DNA from: UBA1672 sp033851915
GTDB taxonomy: Bacteria; Pseudomonadota; Alphaproteobacteria; Micavibrionales; Micavibrionaceae
Length of the DNA stretch: 64,000 nt
Assembly (NCBI GenBank): GCA_033851915.1
Contig: JAWSVM010000001.1
Span: forward strand, 62,001 to 126,000
Direction of reading: 5' to 3'
Shown here: positions 45,727 to 54,015 of the stretch, piece by piece
How positions within the stretch are numbered: position 1 is the stretch's first letter
Layout: each line of letters begins with the position of its first letter
Translations under genes and position numbers: made by a program
Notes under the pieces: generated by a model
The model's database searches: none
What the model was told of the DNA's origin: nothing
The model's input: only the letters and a program-made list of their open reading frames with translations

Positions 45727-46656
45727 ATGAAATGCTTCGCCCCATTATTTTCAATAGTAGCAGCCCTTTGTTTATCATCCTGCGTCGCAGAAAACCAAAT
45801 TCAGAAGCAACTTGATCTGCTAACGCCTAATATGTCCGCATTAAATCCGACAATCAAAGAGATGCATGGCATCGTTCTTAAGGTTAAGGGCTGTCAAATT
45901 TCCAATACACGCATTGCTACATGTCACTTCACCGCCACCAGTAAGTACCAAGATCGCACGCTTAATCTGCTTGGTGGGAATTATACCAAGATTCAAGATG
46001 ATACAGGTGTGTCATATAACACCATGATCGCTTTTGGCAGAGATGCGACAGACAAGACCCAAAGATCAACAACATTAATTGCAGATACACCGTATAATTT
46101 CACGATGATGGCACAAAATATTTCAACACAGGCAACAAAGGTGCGCGCTGTAACCATTAACCGTATGGATGTGACAGGCACAAGCACCGTCGCCAGATAT
46201 ATAAGAACAAACTTTGCGCATCCACCTGTAATGAGTAGTGCAACTATGCAGCAGCCCATCCAAACCAAAGTGCACTACACAGCGCCAATAGCAAAAATAC
46301 AGCAGCCAAACCTGATACCTCATGAAACAACACCATACACTTACCTATTCGCAAAAATTGTTCCAATTAATGAGCATGTTCCAATAGATGCCGGCATTAA
46401 AGCTTTCTGGGGTAATGGTGCGTACTTATACTTAAATCCTAATGGTCGCCTTGGGCATAATTGGTCAAAGCCCGGCCCTTATGCCTATGTGCCAAAACAA
46501 ACATGGCATGTTAAAAATAACCTCTTGGTCATTGTCTTCGACCAAATCAGTTATAGCTTTGATTTAAGCGAGAAAGCATCACCTATGGTGACATATCTGG
46601 ATCAAGGCGGTGCATTCAAAATGAGCGCTTATCCGAAAGTGAAAAACCAAAAATAG
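45727..46656 (+). CDS. Putative lipoprotein of unknown function
   Basis: About 309 residues. The N-terminus MKCFAPLFSIVAALCLSSC is a lipoprotein signal with the lipid-accepting Cys at about 19. Residues 40-150 look beta-rich (KVKGCQISNTRIATCHFTAT, with two cysteines that may pair), residues 160-200 are Thr/Gln/Pro-rich, and a C-terminal segment (about 215-300) contains WGNGAYLYLNPNGRLGHNW and VKNNLLVIVFDQISYSF. I recognise no family. I use ATG 45727 because AAAGGA lies nine bases upstream; an ATG at 45682 would add 15 residues before the signal. Its neighbour pleD converges with ten bases between. Confidence 0.6.
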   Translation: MKCFAPLFSIVAALCLSSCVAENQIQKQLDLLTPNMSALNPTIKEMHGIVLKVKGCQISNTRIATCHFTATSKYQDRTLNLLGGNYTKIQDDTGVSYNTMIAFGRDATDKTQRSTTLIADTPYNFTMMAQNISTQATKVRAVTINRMDVTGTSTVARYIRTNFAHPPVMSSATMQQPIQTKVHYTAPIAKIQQPNLIPHETTPYTYLFAKIVPINEHVPIDAGIKAFWGNGAYLYLNPNGRLGHNWSKPGPYAYVPKQTWHVKNNLLVIVFDQISYSFDLSEKASPMVTYLDQGGAFKMSAYPKVKNQK

Positions 46657-46666
46657 CACATAAAGG

Positions 46667-48163
46667 TCAAATAGACCCTGTCACTGTGCCAGAGCTATCA
46701 CCATTTTCCGAAAGATCGTCGGTATGAGTAGCGCAGGCAGCCTTAAAAGAACGCTCGACTTGTTTGTGCTCATCAGGGTTCAGTTTGCCCTTATTTTCAA
46801 ACACCGTACAATTTCGTCCAGCGTGCTTGGCATCATATAGACATTTATCGGCACGCTCCAAAATTGCAGGAATAGCATGCCCGCCATTATTAATAATCGC
46901 ACCACCAACGGACGTCGTAATAGTCAGGCTTCCGCCTTCAACACTGCATGAAATCGGCTCATCCGCAATCGCGCAACGCAGACGTTCCGCAACCATATAA
47001 GCACGTTCAGGCGATACATCAGGTAAAATCGCAACGAATTCTTCTCCACCAAGGCGTGCCACCAAATCAAAACTCCGCAGATTATCTTTCATGCGGTCAG
47101 CAAAGACTTTTAACACCTCATCACCAACTTTATGCCCATGAGTATCATTAACAGCTTTGAAATGGTCGATATCCAGCATAATAACGCCCAACGCTTTATT
47201 GCTTTTTGCATTATTCTCAATCAATTTTTCAAGATGAACTTCCAGATAACGGCGATTATAAAGCCCCGTCAAACTATCTGTTAGTGCTAAAGACAGGCTA
47301 ATTTCATATGTGGAGCGCAAGCGCTCTTGAAATCTTTTACGGCGAATTTGTGTGCGCACACGGGCAAGCAGTTCATTTTTCTCTAAAGGGCGAAGAATAT
47401 AATCATGCGCACCGATTTCCAAACCATGTGCCACCCGCTCCATATCATCCTCTTCAGCGATCATCACAATCGGAACAGAGCGCGTGCGTTCGTTCGAGCG
47501 AAGATGAGAACAAAGGCGTAAACCGTCTTCATCTTCCAGATTTAAACTCACCATTAAAATATCAAAATCATGTGCCGCCGTTAATTCCATCGCTTTCATG
47601 CCATTCTCAACACTCATAACAATATTAAGATCCTTGGATAAGGCTTCGGTAATTTTTTTACGCTCAAACTCTTTATTCTCGATTAATAAAACGCGCGCAC
47701 CCTCAACAGGTTCATTCATGAGATTTGTTCTCTCGCTGGTCACGCCAAATTGGATTGCTGCATTTTCACGAATGCGCCATTCATCCAGCGCCATCTTCAA
47801 ACGCGCCAAAGACCGAACACGCGCCATTAAGGCAATATCATTGATAGGCTTGCTCAAAAAATCATCCGCGCCGGCCTCTAATCCACGCACCTTATCCTGC
47901 ACATCAGTCAAAGCCGTCACCATAACAACAGGTATATGTGCATGATCCGGATTGGCTTTAATACGCCTGCAAACCTCGAACCCGTCCATTCCGGGCATCA
48001 TAATATCCAACAGGACAATATCAGGGTTTTCACTTTCGACTTTATCCAACGCCTCTTGACCACTGGTCGCGGTAATAACCTCGTAATATTCACAAGTTAA
48101 CTTTGCTTCCAACAGCTTTACGTTAGGCAAAATATCATCAACCACAAGAACACGTGCGGACAT
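46667..48163 (-). CDS. pleD: PleD-type diguanylate cyclase (REC-REC-GGDEF)
   Basis: A 498-residue response regulator producing cyclic di-GMP; in Caulobacter PleD drives the swarmer-to-stalked transition. Receiver 1 (about 1-120) has VVDDILPN, phospho-Asp in IVLLDIMMPGMDGFEV and Lys in LSKPIND. Receiver 2 (about 155-275) has lost its phosphorylation Asp (VSLNLEDEDG), as in PleD, where it serves as a dimer adaptor. The catalytic domain has ARLGGEEFVAILPD (active GGEEF form), and RSFD five residues before it fits the RxxD inhibitory I-site. A tail of about 35 residues follows. The ATG overlaps the divK stop (TAATG), so the two are co-translated. Confidence 0.93.
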   Translation of the reverse strand: MSARVLVVDDILPNVKLLEAKLTCEYYEVITATSGQEALDKVESENPDIVLLDIMMPGMDGFEVCRRIKANPDHAHIPVVMVTALTDVQDKVRGLEAGADDFLSKPINDIALMARVRSLARLKMALDEWRIRENAAIQFGVTSERTNLMNEPVEGARVLLIENKEFERKKITEALSKDLNIVMSVENGMKAMELTAAHDFDILMVSLNLEDEDGLRLCSHLRSNERTRSVPIVMIAEEDDMERVAHGLEIGAHDYILRPLEKNELLARVRTQIRRKRFQERLRSTYEISLSLALTDSLTGLYNRRYLEVHLEKLIENNAKSNKALGVIMLDIDHFKAVNDTHGHKVGDEVLKVFADRMKDNLRSFDLVARLGGEEFVAILPDVSPERAYMVAERLRCAIADEPISCSVEGGSLTITTSVGGAIINNGGHAIPAILERADKCLYDAKHAGRNCTVFENKGKLNPDEHKQVERSFKAACATHTDDLSENGDSSGTVTGSI

Positions 48164-48636
48164 TATACAATATCCTTTTGCTGCTTCGTCTCTGACACTG
48201 TCTCTGGTGCCGAAAGTTTTTCTTCGGATTCAGCTTCAATGTCACCCTCAACATCAGGATCAGTATCAGTGGCGTTCAAATGCTTTTTAACTACCTCGAT
48301 AAAGCGAGCAACGGAAATGGGTTTAGAGATATAATCCTCACACCCGCCCTCACGAATTTTCTGTTCATCCCCCTTCATCGCAAACGCCGTTACGGCAATG
48401 ACGGGAATAGATTTAAGCTCTTCATCTTGTTTTAGCAGCTTTGTGATCTCTAAACCTGATATTTCAGGCAACTGAATATCCATGATAATAAGATCAGGTT
48501 TATGCTCGCGCGCCATACCGAAGGCAAGTTTTCCCTCTCTAGTCGACACAGTATCAATATCATGTGCCTCCAAAAGATCATGGAAAAGTTTCATATTAAG
48601 TTCGTTGTCTTCAACGATGAGAACGGTTTTATTCAT
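48163..48636 (-). CDS. divK: Cell-cycle response regulator DivK
   Basis: A single-domain receiver very close to Caulobacter DivK: VLIVEDNELNMKLFHDLLEA, the phospho-Asp in IIMDIQLPEISGLE, VIAVTAFAMKGDEQKIREGG and YISKPISVARF all follow the DivK pattern. DivK carries the signal from PleC/DivJ-type kinases to DivL and thus CtrA. At 157 residues it is about 30 longer than usual; the extra residues form an acidic, Glu/Ser/Thr-rich tail (after KKHLNATDTD). It is upstream of and coupled to pleD, the order known from other alphaproteobacteria. Confidence 0.93.
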   Translation of the reverse strand: MNKTVLIVEDNELNMKLFHDLLEAHDIDTVSTREGKLAFGMAREHKPDLIIMDIQLPEISGLEITKLLKQDEELKSIPVIAVTAFAMKGDEQKIREGGCEDYISKPISVARFIEVVKKHLNATDTDPDVEGDIEAESEEKLSAPETVSETKQQKDIV

Positions 48637-48652
48637 ATTATATATCTATTAT

Positions 48653-48695
48653 CCTGATTAGGATTAAACTTATACTCTGCATCCTAATCGTCAGG
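48653..48695. promoter_or_regulatory. Inverted repeat in the divK upstream region
   Basis: CCTGATTAGGAT (48653-48664) can pair with ATCCTAA plus TCAGG within 48681-48695, leaving a three-base bulge. It ends 17 bases before the divK start on the minus strand. It may be an operator or a leader hairpin. I looked for TTAA-N7-TTAA (CtrA) boxes nearby and found none. Confidence 0.35.
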
Positions 48696-48770
48696 GGTTT
48701 CTAAAACGTTAAAATTTACGCGCTATTTATCTAATGTTGCCATGTAGGTTTAAATCGCGCGGCCTTAATA

Positions 48771-49652
48771 TTATTTTGCATTATCGCGCCCTTCCGATGC
48801 GCACGTACTTTCCAAAGGCTCCAAGGCGCGCAATGTCTGCGTCACAGAGAAATCCTTATAATTCACTTCCATATCGGTAATCACACCATTTTCATGCACG
48901 ATCAATGACATTTCATAATCAGCAGCCTCTTCAAAATTATTTAACGGGAAAAAGGCAAGATGCATTTTCCACCCTTGCGCAGCGATCAAATTCTTATCTA
49001 TGTATTGTGCATACTCTTTAGGCGGCATATACGTCTCGGCTTTTCCGATGAAGCTATTCACATCAACGGGGCCTTCTTCGTCACTCCCATCAAAAATCGT
49101 GGCGTTATAGAATTTTTTTCCCTGCTTAATATTTTCCAACACCGATAGAGTATGCGCCATCGGGAAAAGAGTGCCTTCGGGCAAATGGAAACTCACATCT
49201 CTGGGAATGGAATACACAGCTTCATCAGGGTAATCTTTACCCTCTTCTTTTACACTGCTGCCGCGTATTTCCTCATAAAGGATACCACCACGCTTGCGCT
49301 GCATCGTAAAAGTAAACGTCGCGCCATCAAAAGACTCATAGGTTGAAAAATCGCTGGTTATGCGCACAGGTGGCACTTCTGGATATTCATAGGTCATATC
49401 AAAGCGATGGGTTGAAACCCATGCATCGCAAGATGGTTGCCACTCATAAAACATCGTACCGCTGATATTAGAGATATTAGAACCGCTCTTTTTCGCTGAT
49501 AAACGAACATCATATAAGGCTTTATGCGGCATTAATCCGGCAGAACGCGCGCGATCAAGAACAGCTTCCGCAGGTGTTGACCACCCGCCCCATACACCTA
49601 GGAATACGATAAGGAGAAATCTACTCCTACATTTATGGCTTGATATATTCAT
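48771..49652 (-). CDS. EipB/DUF1849-family periplasmic envelope-integrity protein
   Basis: A 293-residue exported protein. The signal peptide covers about residues 1-30 (FLLIVFLGVWGGW, then AEA). The body begins GLMPHKALYDVRLSAKKSGS and has the beta-spiral features of DUF1849 (GTMFYEWQPSCDAWVSTHRF, FHLPEGTLFPMAHTLSVL). The two body cysteines, at about 73 and 286, fit the conserved pair that forms a disulfide in Brucella EipB. EipB proteins preserve the cell envelope in alphaproteobacteria, and the family is largely limited to them. Confidence 0.82.
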   Translation of the reverse strand: MNISSHKCRSRFLLIVFLGVWGGWSTPAEAVLDRARSAGLMPHKALYDVRLSAKKSGSNISNISGTMFYEWQPSCDAWVSTHRFDMTYEYPEVPPVRITSDFSTYESFDGATFTFTMQRKRGGILYEEIRGSSVKEEGKDYPDEAVYSIPRDVSFHLPEGTLFPMAHTLSVLENIKQGKKFYNATIFDGSDEEGPVDVNSFIGKAETYMPPKEYAQYIDKNLIAAQGWKMHLAFFPLNNFEEAADYEMSLIVHENGVITDMEVNYKDFSVTQTLRALEPLESTCASEGRDNAK

Positions 49653-49944
49653 TCAGATAAAACCGCCCTTACGCGCAATATGAACCCAATTAACCTCTTT
49701 GATATTACCCTAAACACAGCCAAGCCGAAAGGGTAATCCCCAAGACTGGGCAAACTCTTCCCGATAATGAGGACAAAAATACCACTTATGGCAAAAAACA
49801 CACCCTATCCTTTTGCATATAACATTAGATGAAAACAATATAACCTACTGAATTGAATATATATTTCATTGTTTTACCATAACTGGCATATCCCTCGCAT
49901 AGCTTATATCAGGAACATGGCATGAACATGAAAAGGGTAGTAAA
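49653..49944. promoter_or_regulatory. Divergent intergenic region between eipB and a GGDEF gene
   Basis: About 290 AT-rich bases must hold promoters for both genes. ATTACCCT (49704-49711) and AGGGTAAT (49730-49737) form a perfect 8-bp inverted repeat with an 18-base loop, lying about 50 bases before eipB; it could be an operator or leader hairpin. I compared the stretch with cyclic-di-GMP and cobalamin riboswitch patterns from memory and found no match. No coding sequence beyond an eight-codon reading frame ending at the GGDEF start. Confidence 0.35.
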
Positions 49945-50652
49945 ATGACAACGAATACAGCACAAAATACAATTTTAGCGAAACAAACAAACAAAAGTGG
50001 TCTTTTGGGTGGATCTCGGGATCTATTTCATTTCCTAAAGAAAAGTCAAAATACACCACCTTTACGAACAAATACGGAAGACTTGCTAAAATCTGCATAT
50101 AAGATGCTGGAGCAGGCTGAGCGCAACCTACAAGAAAGAGATCAAAGAATAAATGCGTTGGAAAACATCATCACAACAGATGAGTTAACACGTCTTACAA
50201 ATCGCCGTGGGTTCTTTGCTTCTTTTAAAAGTGAGTTAGATCGCACAAACAGAGAGAATAATAAAGGCGGCCTCTTGATTATGATTGATTTGGATCACTT
50301 CAAAACAATCAACGATACATTCGGCCACCTTGCAGGAGATGAAGCCCTGAAAACAGTGGGTGCTTTCCTGCTTGGAACCGTGCGTGACATGGATATCGCA
50401 GCACGCATTGGCGGAGATGAATTTATTATTCTATTTTCCAACACATCAATTGCCCAAGCTATGCAGCGCGTTAAAAAGCTGGGAGAAGAATTAAACGAGC
50501 TATCCTTTGAATGGGAGGGAAAGACAATCAAGCTACAAGCCAGCCTAGGTCTTAAAGAATATAAGCAAGGCGATACCATAAACGGCATCATAGAAGATGC
50601 GGATAAACGTATGTATCAGGATAAAGAAAACAAGAGACACACAAGACATTAA
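49945..50652 (+). CDS. Cytoplasmic GGDEF diguanylate cyclase
   Basis: A 235-residue protein. Residues 1-60 are basic and unordered, followed by a coiled coil (about 45-75) and a complete GGDEF domain with TDELTRLTNRRGFFASF at its start (about 73), MIDLDHFKTINDTFGHLAGDE (in parts, about 113) and ARIGGDEFIILF (about 153). RDMD five residues before the motif fits the RxxD inhibitory site. The final part (LQASLGLKEYKQGD ... DADKRMYQDKENK) completes the domain. No sensor or membrane part. The Shine-Dalgarno AAAAGGG is well placed. With PleD it makes two cyclase genes within 4 kb. Confidence 0.9.
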   Translation: MTTNTAQNTILAKQTNKSGLLGGSRDLFHFLKKSQNTPPLRTNTEDLLKSAYKMLEQAERNLQERDQRINALENIITTDELTRLTNRRGFFASFKSELDRTNRENNKGGLLIMIDLDHFKTINDTFGHLAGDEALKTVGAFLLGTVRDMDIAARIGGDEFIILFSNTSIAQAMQRVKKLGEELNELSFEWEGKTIKLQASLGLKEYKQGDTINGIIEDADKRMYQDKENKRHTRH

Positions 50653-50665
50653 CCTTAAAACCCTA

Positions 50666-50700
50666 TACCTGCCTCTCTTCCCTTAACTCAATGGCAGGTA
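50666..50700 (+). other. Hairpin in the 3' region of the GGDEF transcript
   Basis: TACCTGCC (50666-50673) and GGCAGGTA (50693-50700) form a perfect 8-bp stem with a 19-base loop. There is no T run; a second hairpin with a T run follows 10 bases later. Confidence 0.4.
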
Positions 50701-50710
50701 AACCCTCAGA

Positions 50711-50755
50711 CCCGGATGCGCACCCTCCACACTGCGTATTCGGGCTTTTCTTTTT
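50711..50755 (+). terminator. Rho-independent terminator after the GGDEF gene
   Basis: CCCGGATGCGCA (50711-50722) and TGCGTATTCGGG (50733-50744) pair over 12 bp with two G-T pairs and a ten-base loop. CTTTTCTTTTT follows. This is the strongest intrinsic terminator I found in the window. Confidence 0.85.
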
Positions 50756-50778
50756 AAGAACATAGGAACGTAGAAACG

Positions 50779-51483
50779 CTAATCATCCATCATATCAGCC
50801 AGGACTTTGCGCATTAACGGCACAGAAATACCGCGCTTTTCTGATAGAGCAAGGCGATCCGCACGCTCCACAACATCACGGGCAGCCGCAAAGGAGCGCT
50901 CCATCCGCGGTAATAAGTATGAAATCACATCATTGGACAGGCGTAATTGCCGATCACGGAACAACTTAATCAGAACGGACGCCAAAAGCATATCATCCGG
51001 CGCATGAATTTGAACACTGGGCGCAGCGCGAAAACGCGAGGCCAAATCAGGCACTACAAAATCCGCATGAGTTGGCGCCATACGCATAGTCACCATCATG
51101 GTTTTCTGCTCTTCCTTCAACATATTATAAAGATGGAATAAGGTCGTCTCCGCCGCACGATCACCCAACCACGGATCAAGCGCATCAATAACAAAACTAT
51201 CGCCCAGCGCGAATAACTCCTCGGCATTATGAGTGGTCAGCATTTCAGGCTTAATGACGCTCGCGCCTGCTTTATCCTGCCATACCGCAGCCAAATGGCT
51301 TTTCCCGCTTGCAGCCAGCCCTTGCAAGATCAACACAGGCGCAGGCCAGTCAGGCCAACGATCAATCCAGCCAACCGCGTCACGGTTGCTCTGCCCAATA
51401 TGAAAATCAGAACGCCCGAATGCATGACGAAAGCCAAGATCAAGGGGCAACTGTTGCGCTTTTTTAGAGAGATCGGATGACAT
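50779..51483 (-). CDS. hdaA: HdaA/DnaA-family regulatory ATPase
   Basis: A 234-residue protein related to the AAA+ domain of DnaA but lacking the DNA-binding domain IV. The P-loop reads LQGLAASGKSHLAAVW (about 52), the Walker B region FVIDALDPWLGD (about 96), and sensor 2-like residues lie in LLPRMERSFAAARDVVERAD. In Caulobacter HdaA promotes ATP hydrolysis by DnaA together with the sliding clamp and so limits re-initiation. The N-terminal segment 'QQLPLDLGFR' is the usual clamp-binding motif of Hda proteins. It lies five bases after the AI-2E permease gene, the order common in alphaproteobacteria. Confidence 0.88.
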   Translation of the reverse strand: MSSDLSKKAQQLPLDLGFRHAFGRSDFHIGQSNRDAVGWIDRWPDWPAPVLILQGLAASGKSHLAAVWQDKAGASVIKPEMLTTHNAEELFALGDSFVIDALDPWLGDRAAETTLFHLYNMLKEEQKTMMVTMRMAPTHADFVVPDLASRFRAAPSVQIHAPDDMLLASVLIKLFRDRQLRLSNDVISYLLPRMERSFAAARDVVERADRLALSEKRGISVPLMRKVLADMMDD

Positions 51484-51488
51484 ATTAT

Positions 51489-52658
51489 TTACGCTTTACT
51501 CTTTTTAGGCTTGCTTGTATTAGCCGATTTTTTTGTTGCTGTTTTTTTCACTAGCTTCTTCGCTGGCTTTTTGACGACAGCCTCAACCTCCGTATCACGA
51601 TAATAAGCACTTTCCTTATATTTTTTTATCGCGAAAGCAAGAAGAACACCAATCACCGCAGCAACTGGCACCGCAAGGAACATCCCCAGCACGCCGAGCA
51701 AACTACCGCCTGCCAACAACGCAAAGAACACCCACAATGGATGCAAGCCGACACTATCACCAACCAGTTTAGGGGTCAGAAAATTTCCTTCAACCAATTG
51801 TCCGCCAATAAATATCCCACCAATCAGCCCAACAAAGCTGAGATCACCGCTTTGGAACCATGCAACAGCGACACTAACAATAAGGCCAACCGCAGATCCC
51901 ACCATCGGAATAACGGAAAGTAGCCCCGACATAAACCCGATCAAAATACCGTATTTCAACCCTGCCAACGACAACATAATTGCATAAGCCACGCCCAGAA
52001 AAACCGCCACGGTAATTTGCCCGCGTACAAAACCGGATAATTTCTGATCGATTTGCTTCAACAAGCCCATAATCACATCTTCCGAATGACGCGGCATAAG
52101 ATCGCGCACCCATTGGGTTACGAATGGCCATTCCTTCATCATGAAATACGCAACAATCGGCATGAAGATAGCAACAGAAAGCATATCCATAACCGCTTGG
52201 CCACCTGATGCGATTTTATGAACAATATAATTCGCCGCACTGGCTGCTGAACCTGCATTCTTTTTCAGCAGTGTCTCTAGACTTTCTCCATTTTCGCCGC
52301 CAATATATTGGTCAAGACGCGCAGTAACCGGACTCATAAGCCCCCAAAACTTCTCGATATATTGCGGTAAATCTTCGGAAAACTGCGATAGCTCCCGATA
52401 TAAAATCGGTGATAAAACACCTACGAAACCAAGAATAAGAATTAAAAACCCGCCCAAAATCATCATGGCCGCAGGCGCGCGAGCAATACCGATATGCCCC
52501 AATTTATTAACCGTCGGGTTCAGTAGATACGCCACCGCAATACCTATAACGAAAGGCAACAACACCGCTTTAAACAAAATAACAGTGAACAGGAACAATG
52601 CGCATGCGCAGCCCCAAAAAATTAAATGTGTTGTTGGACTTAGAGGTTTAAAACTCAT
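51489..52658 (-). CDS. AI-2E-family (PerM-like) permease with Lys-rich tail
   Basis: A 389-residue integral membrane protein with about eight transmembrane helices: three in the first 95 residues, a large soluble loop (about 95-150), and the rest up to about 345. Family features include SGLLSVIPMVGSAVGLIVS (about 240-258), the core of the PF01594 domain, and GGQLVEGNFLTPKLVGDSVGLHP (in parts). Substrates vary (AI-2, Na+/H+, unknown). The last 30 residues are Lys/Ala/Thr-rich with repeated KK pairs, unusual for the family and similar in style to the topA tail. Confidence 0.85.
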   Translation of the reverse strand: MSFKPLSPTTHLIFWGCACALFLFTVILFKAVLLPFVIGIAVAYLLNPTVNKLGHIGIARAPAAMMILGGFLILILGFVGVLSPILYRELSQFSEDLPQYIEKFWGLMSPVTARLDQYIGGENGESLETLLKKNAGSAASAANYIVHKIASGGQAVMDMLSVAIFMPIVAYFMMKEWPFVTQWVRDLMPRHSEDVIMGLLKQIDQKLSGFVRGQITVAVFLGVAYAIMLSLAGLKYGILIGFMSGLLSVIPMVGSAVGLIVSVAVAWFQSGDLSFVGLIGGIFIGGQLVEGNFLTPKLVGDSVGLHPLWVFFALLAGGSLLGVLGMFLAVPVAAVIGVLLAFAIKKYKESAYYRDTEVEAVVKKPAKKLVKKTATKKSANTSKPKKSKA

Positions 52659-52681
52659 TCTGCTCTGCTCCCGCGTGAAAA

Positions 52682-53953
52682 TTAAAACGTATGTACCATG
52701 CCGGTATTTTCAGTAGCCGGAGCACTTTCAACACCACGATAGAAACTATTAGACTGAATTTTCGGAGCGCCGCGATATGTAAGGTCATACATCATTTCAG
52801 GAGCGCCACGTTGATTATCCGTAAATTTATGCGCCGAGCCATTAGAATAGCCCTGCCCGAGAGACATACTCGCACGTGATAAATTATCACGCAGATGCTT
52901 AATGTCACCGCGATATTTAAACGACAAACGTGCTTCGACTTTTCTCATCGAAAGAACCGATAGATCATTAAGCCCGGAAATATTTGTTAATGCCTGCCTA
53001 ACCTGCACCCACTGCTTCACATTGGAAAGAGGAACACGAACATAAAATAACTGACTTTGCGCAGCACTGGCCAGTGTTTTGCGTTTCCAATCTTTTTGTA
53101 GAGCTTCATATGCGCTGGCTACGCCGCGATCATAAATGCCTTTTACCGTTTCCTTGCCATCAGCCTCCAGAAAAATATCCTGCACATGCTCTGCGTTTGC
53201 ACGATCTGTGCGGTAAATACTGATCCGTAAACGACCGAGCGCAGCACCACTATTATAATCCATACCCGATAATGTTTTGTCAGGCACTGCAATCATAATT
53301 GCAGCTTCCATAGCATCATAACGCCCCAACATCCGGTCCAGCTTACGACGTTCATAACTTAAAGCCTGATCTTCATCAATATCAGCCATATCCATCAAAT
53401 CACCAATCGGCACTTCCACAGGCACCAACCCGCTGGAGAGTGTTGCGTGGCTCCATGAGTCCATCCATAAGTTCCCTTCCGACCAAATCATATTGCTGCC
53501 ATTACGTTGAAAAACCGGCAGTATCAACAAAGTTTTACTACCCACATTTGTAAAGGTAACACCCGACACCGAGAAAAACTTGCTAACCGCCGCCTCACGA
53601 AAGCGGAAGGTGTAGGTTCCAACATAACGCACTGCGGAAAGCTGCTCATCGGTCACTTCATAATCTTTCACAAGCGAAGATATCGTCAAAGCATTGGGCG
53701 TTGATACAGACGCGGCCTGCGCTTCAATCACCATTCGTTGTGCGAGAATCCGAAACGCTTTATTTTGAGCCTCATCAAAGGCCTGATTTTGCGCCGCGAC
53801 CGAGTTTCCTGCCGTCACATCGACCTTTACGCTTTCAACAACAAACAGCGAATCATACGCCATTGCTTGCCCTATATTTAACCAACATAAAAATATAAAA
53901 CCAACGGTGAATATTATACGCTTGCAGTTAGTAGCCTGATAAGGTATGCCCAT
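52682..53953 (-). CDS. Exported DUF2066-domain protein
   Basis: A 423-residue protein with an N-terminal signal peptide (about 1-31: IIFTVGFIFLCWLNIGQAM). Residues about 33-150 match DUF2066: SVKVDVTAGNSVAAQNQAFDEAQNKAFRIL in parts, the 'VTDEQLSAVRYVGTYTFRFRE' stretch, and VSKFFSV. The remainder (about 150-380) is alpha/beta with a second domain of unknown type, and the final 45 residues are low in complexity. The function is unknown. In alphaproteobacteria this gene often lies between purM and the PerM-HdaA pair, exactly as here. Confidence 0.72.
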   Translation of the reverse strand: MGIPYQATNCKRIIFTVGFIFLCWLNIGQAMAYDSLFVVESVKVDVTAGNSVAAQNQAFDEAQNKAFRILAQRMVIEAQAASVSTPNALTISSLVKDYEVTDEQLSAVRYVGTYTFRFREAAVSKFFSVSGVTFTNVGSKTLLILPVFQRNGSNMIWSEGNLWMDSWSHATLSSGLVPVEVPIGDLMDMADIDEDQALSYERRKLDRMLGRYDAMEAAIMIAVPDKTLSGMDYNSGAALGRLRISIYRTDRANAEHVQDIFLEADGKETVKGIYDRGVASAYEALQKDWKRKTLASAAQSQLFYVRVPLSNVKQWVQVRQALTNISGLNDLSVLSMRKVEARLSFKYRGDIKHLRDNLSRASMSLGQGYSNGSAHKFTDNQRGAPEMMYDLTYRGAPKIQSNSFYRGVESAPATENTGMVHTF

Positions 53954-54015
53954 GATGCCTCTGAATATTTATAAGTGAATAACTAGTTTTATAACGACAT
54001 GAGCATAAGAGCAAC

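Noticed and set aside
48637..48770. CtrA binding boxes (TTAA-N7-TTAA) before divK
   Set aside because: The only pair of TTAA sequences nearby is spaced by 11 bases, which does not fit the motif.
49653..49944. Possible cyclic-di-GMP or cobalamin riboswitch near eipB and the GGDEF gene
   Set aside because: The conserved core sequences of both classes, as I recall them, are absent; only a simple inverted repeat is present.
49922..49948. Eight-codon upstream frame whose stop overlaps the GGDEF start
   Set aside because: It contains the Shine-Dalgarno of the real gene and is likely to arise by chance; no leader-peptide feature such as repeated regulatory codons is seen.
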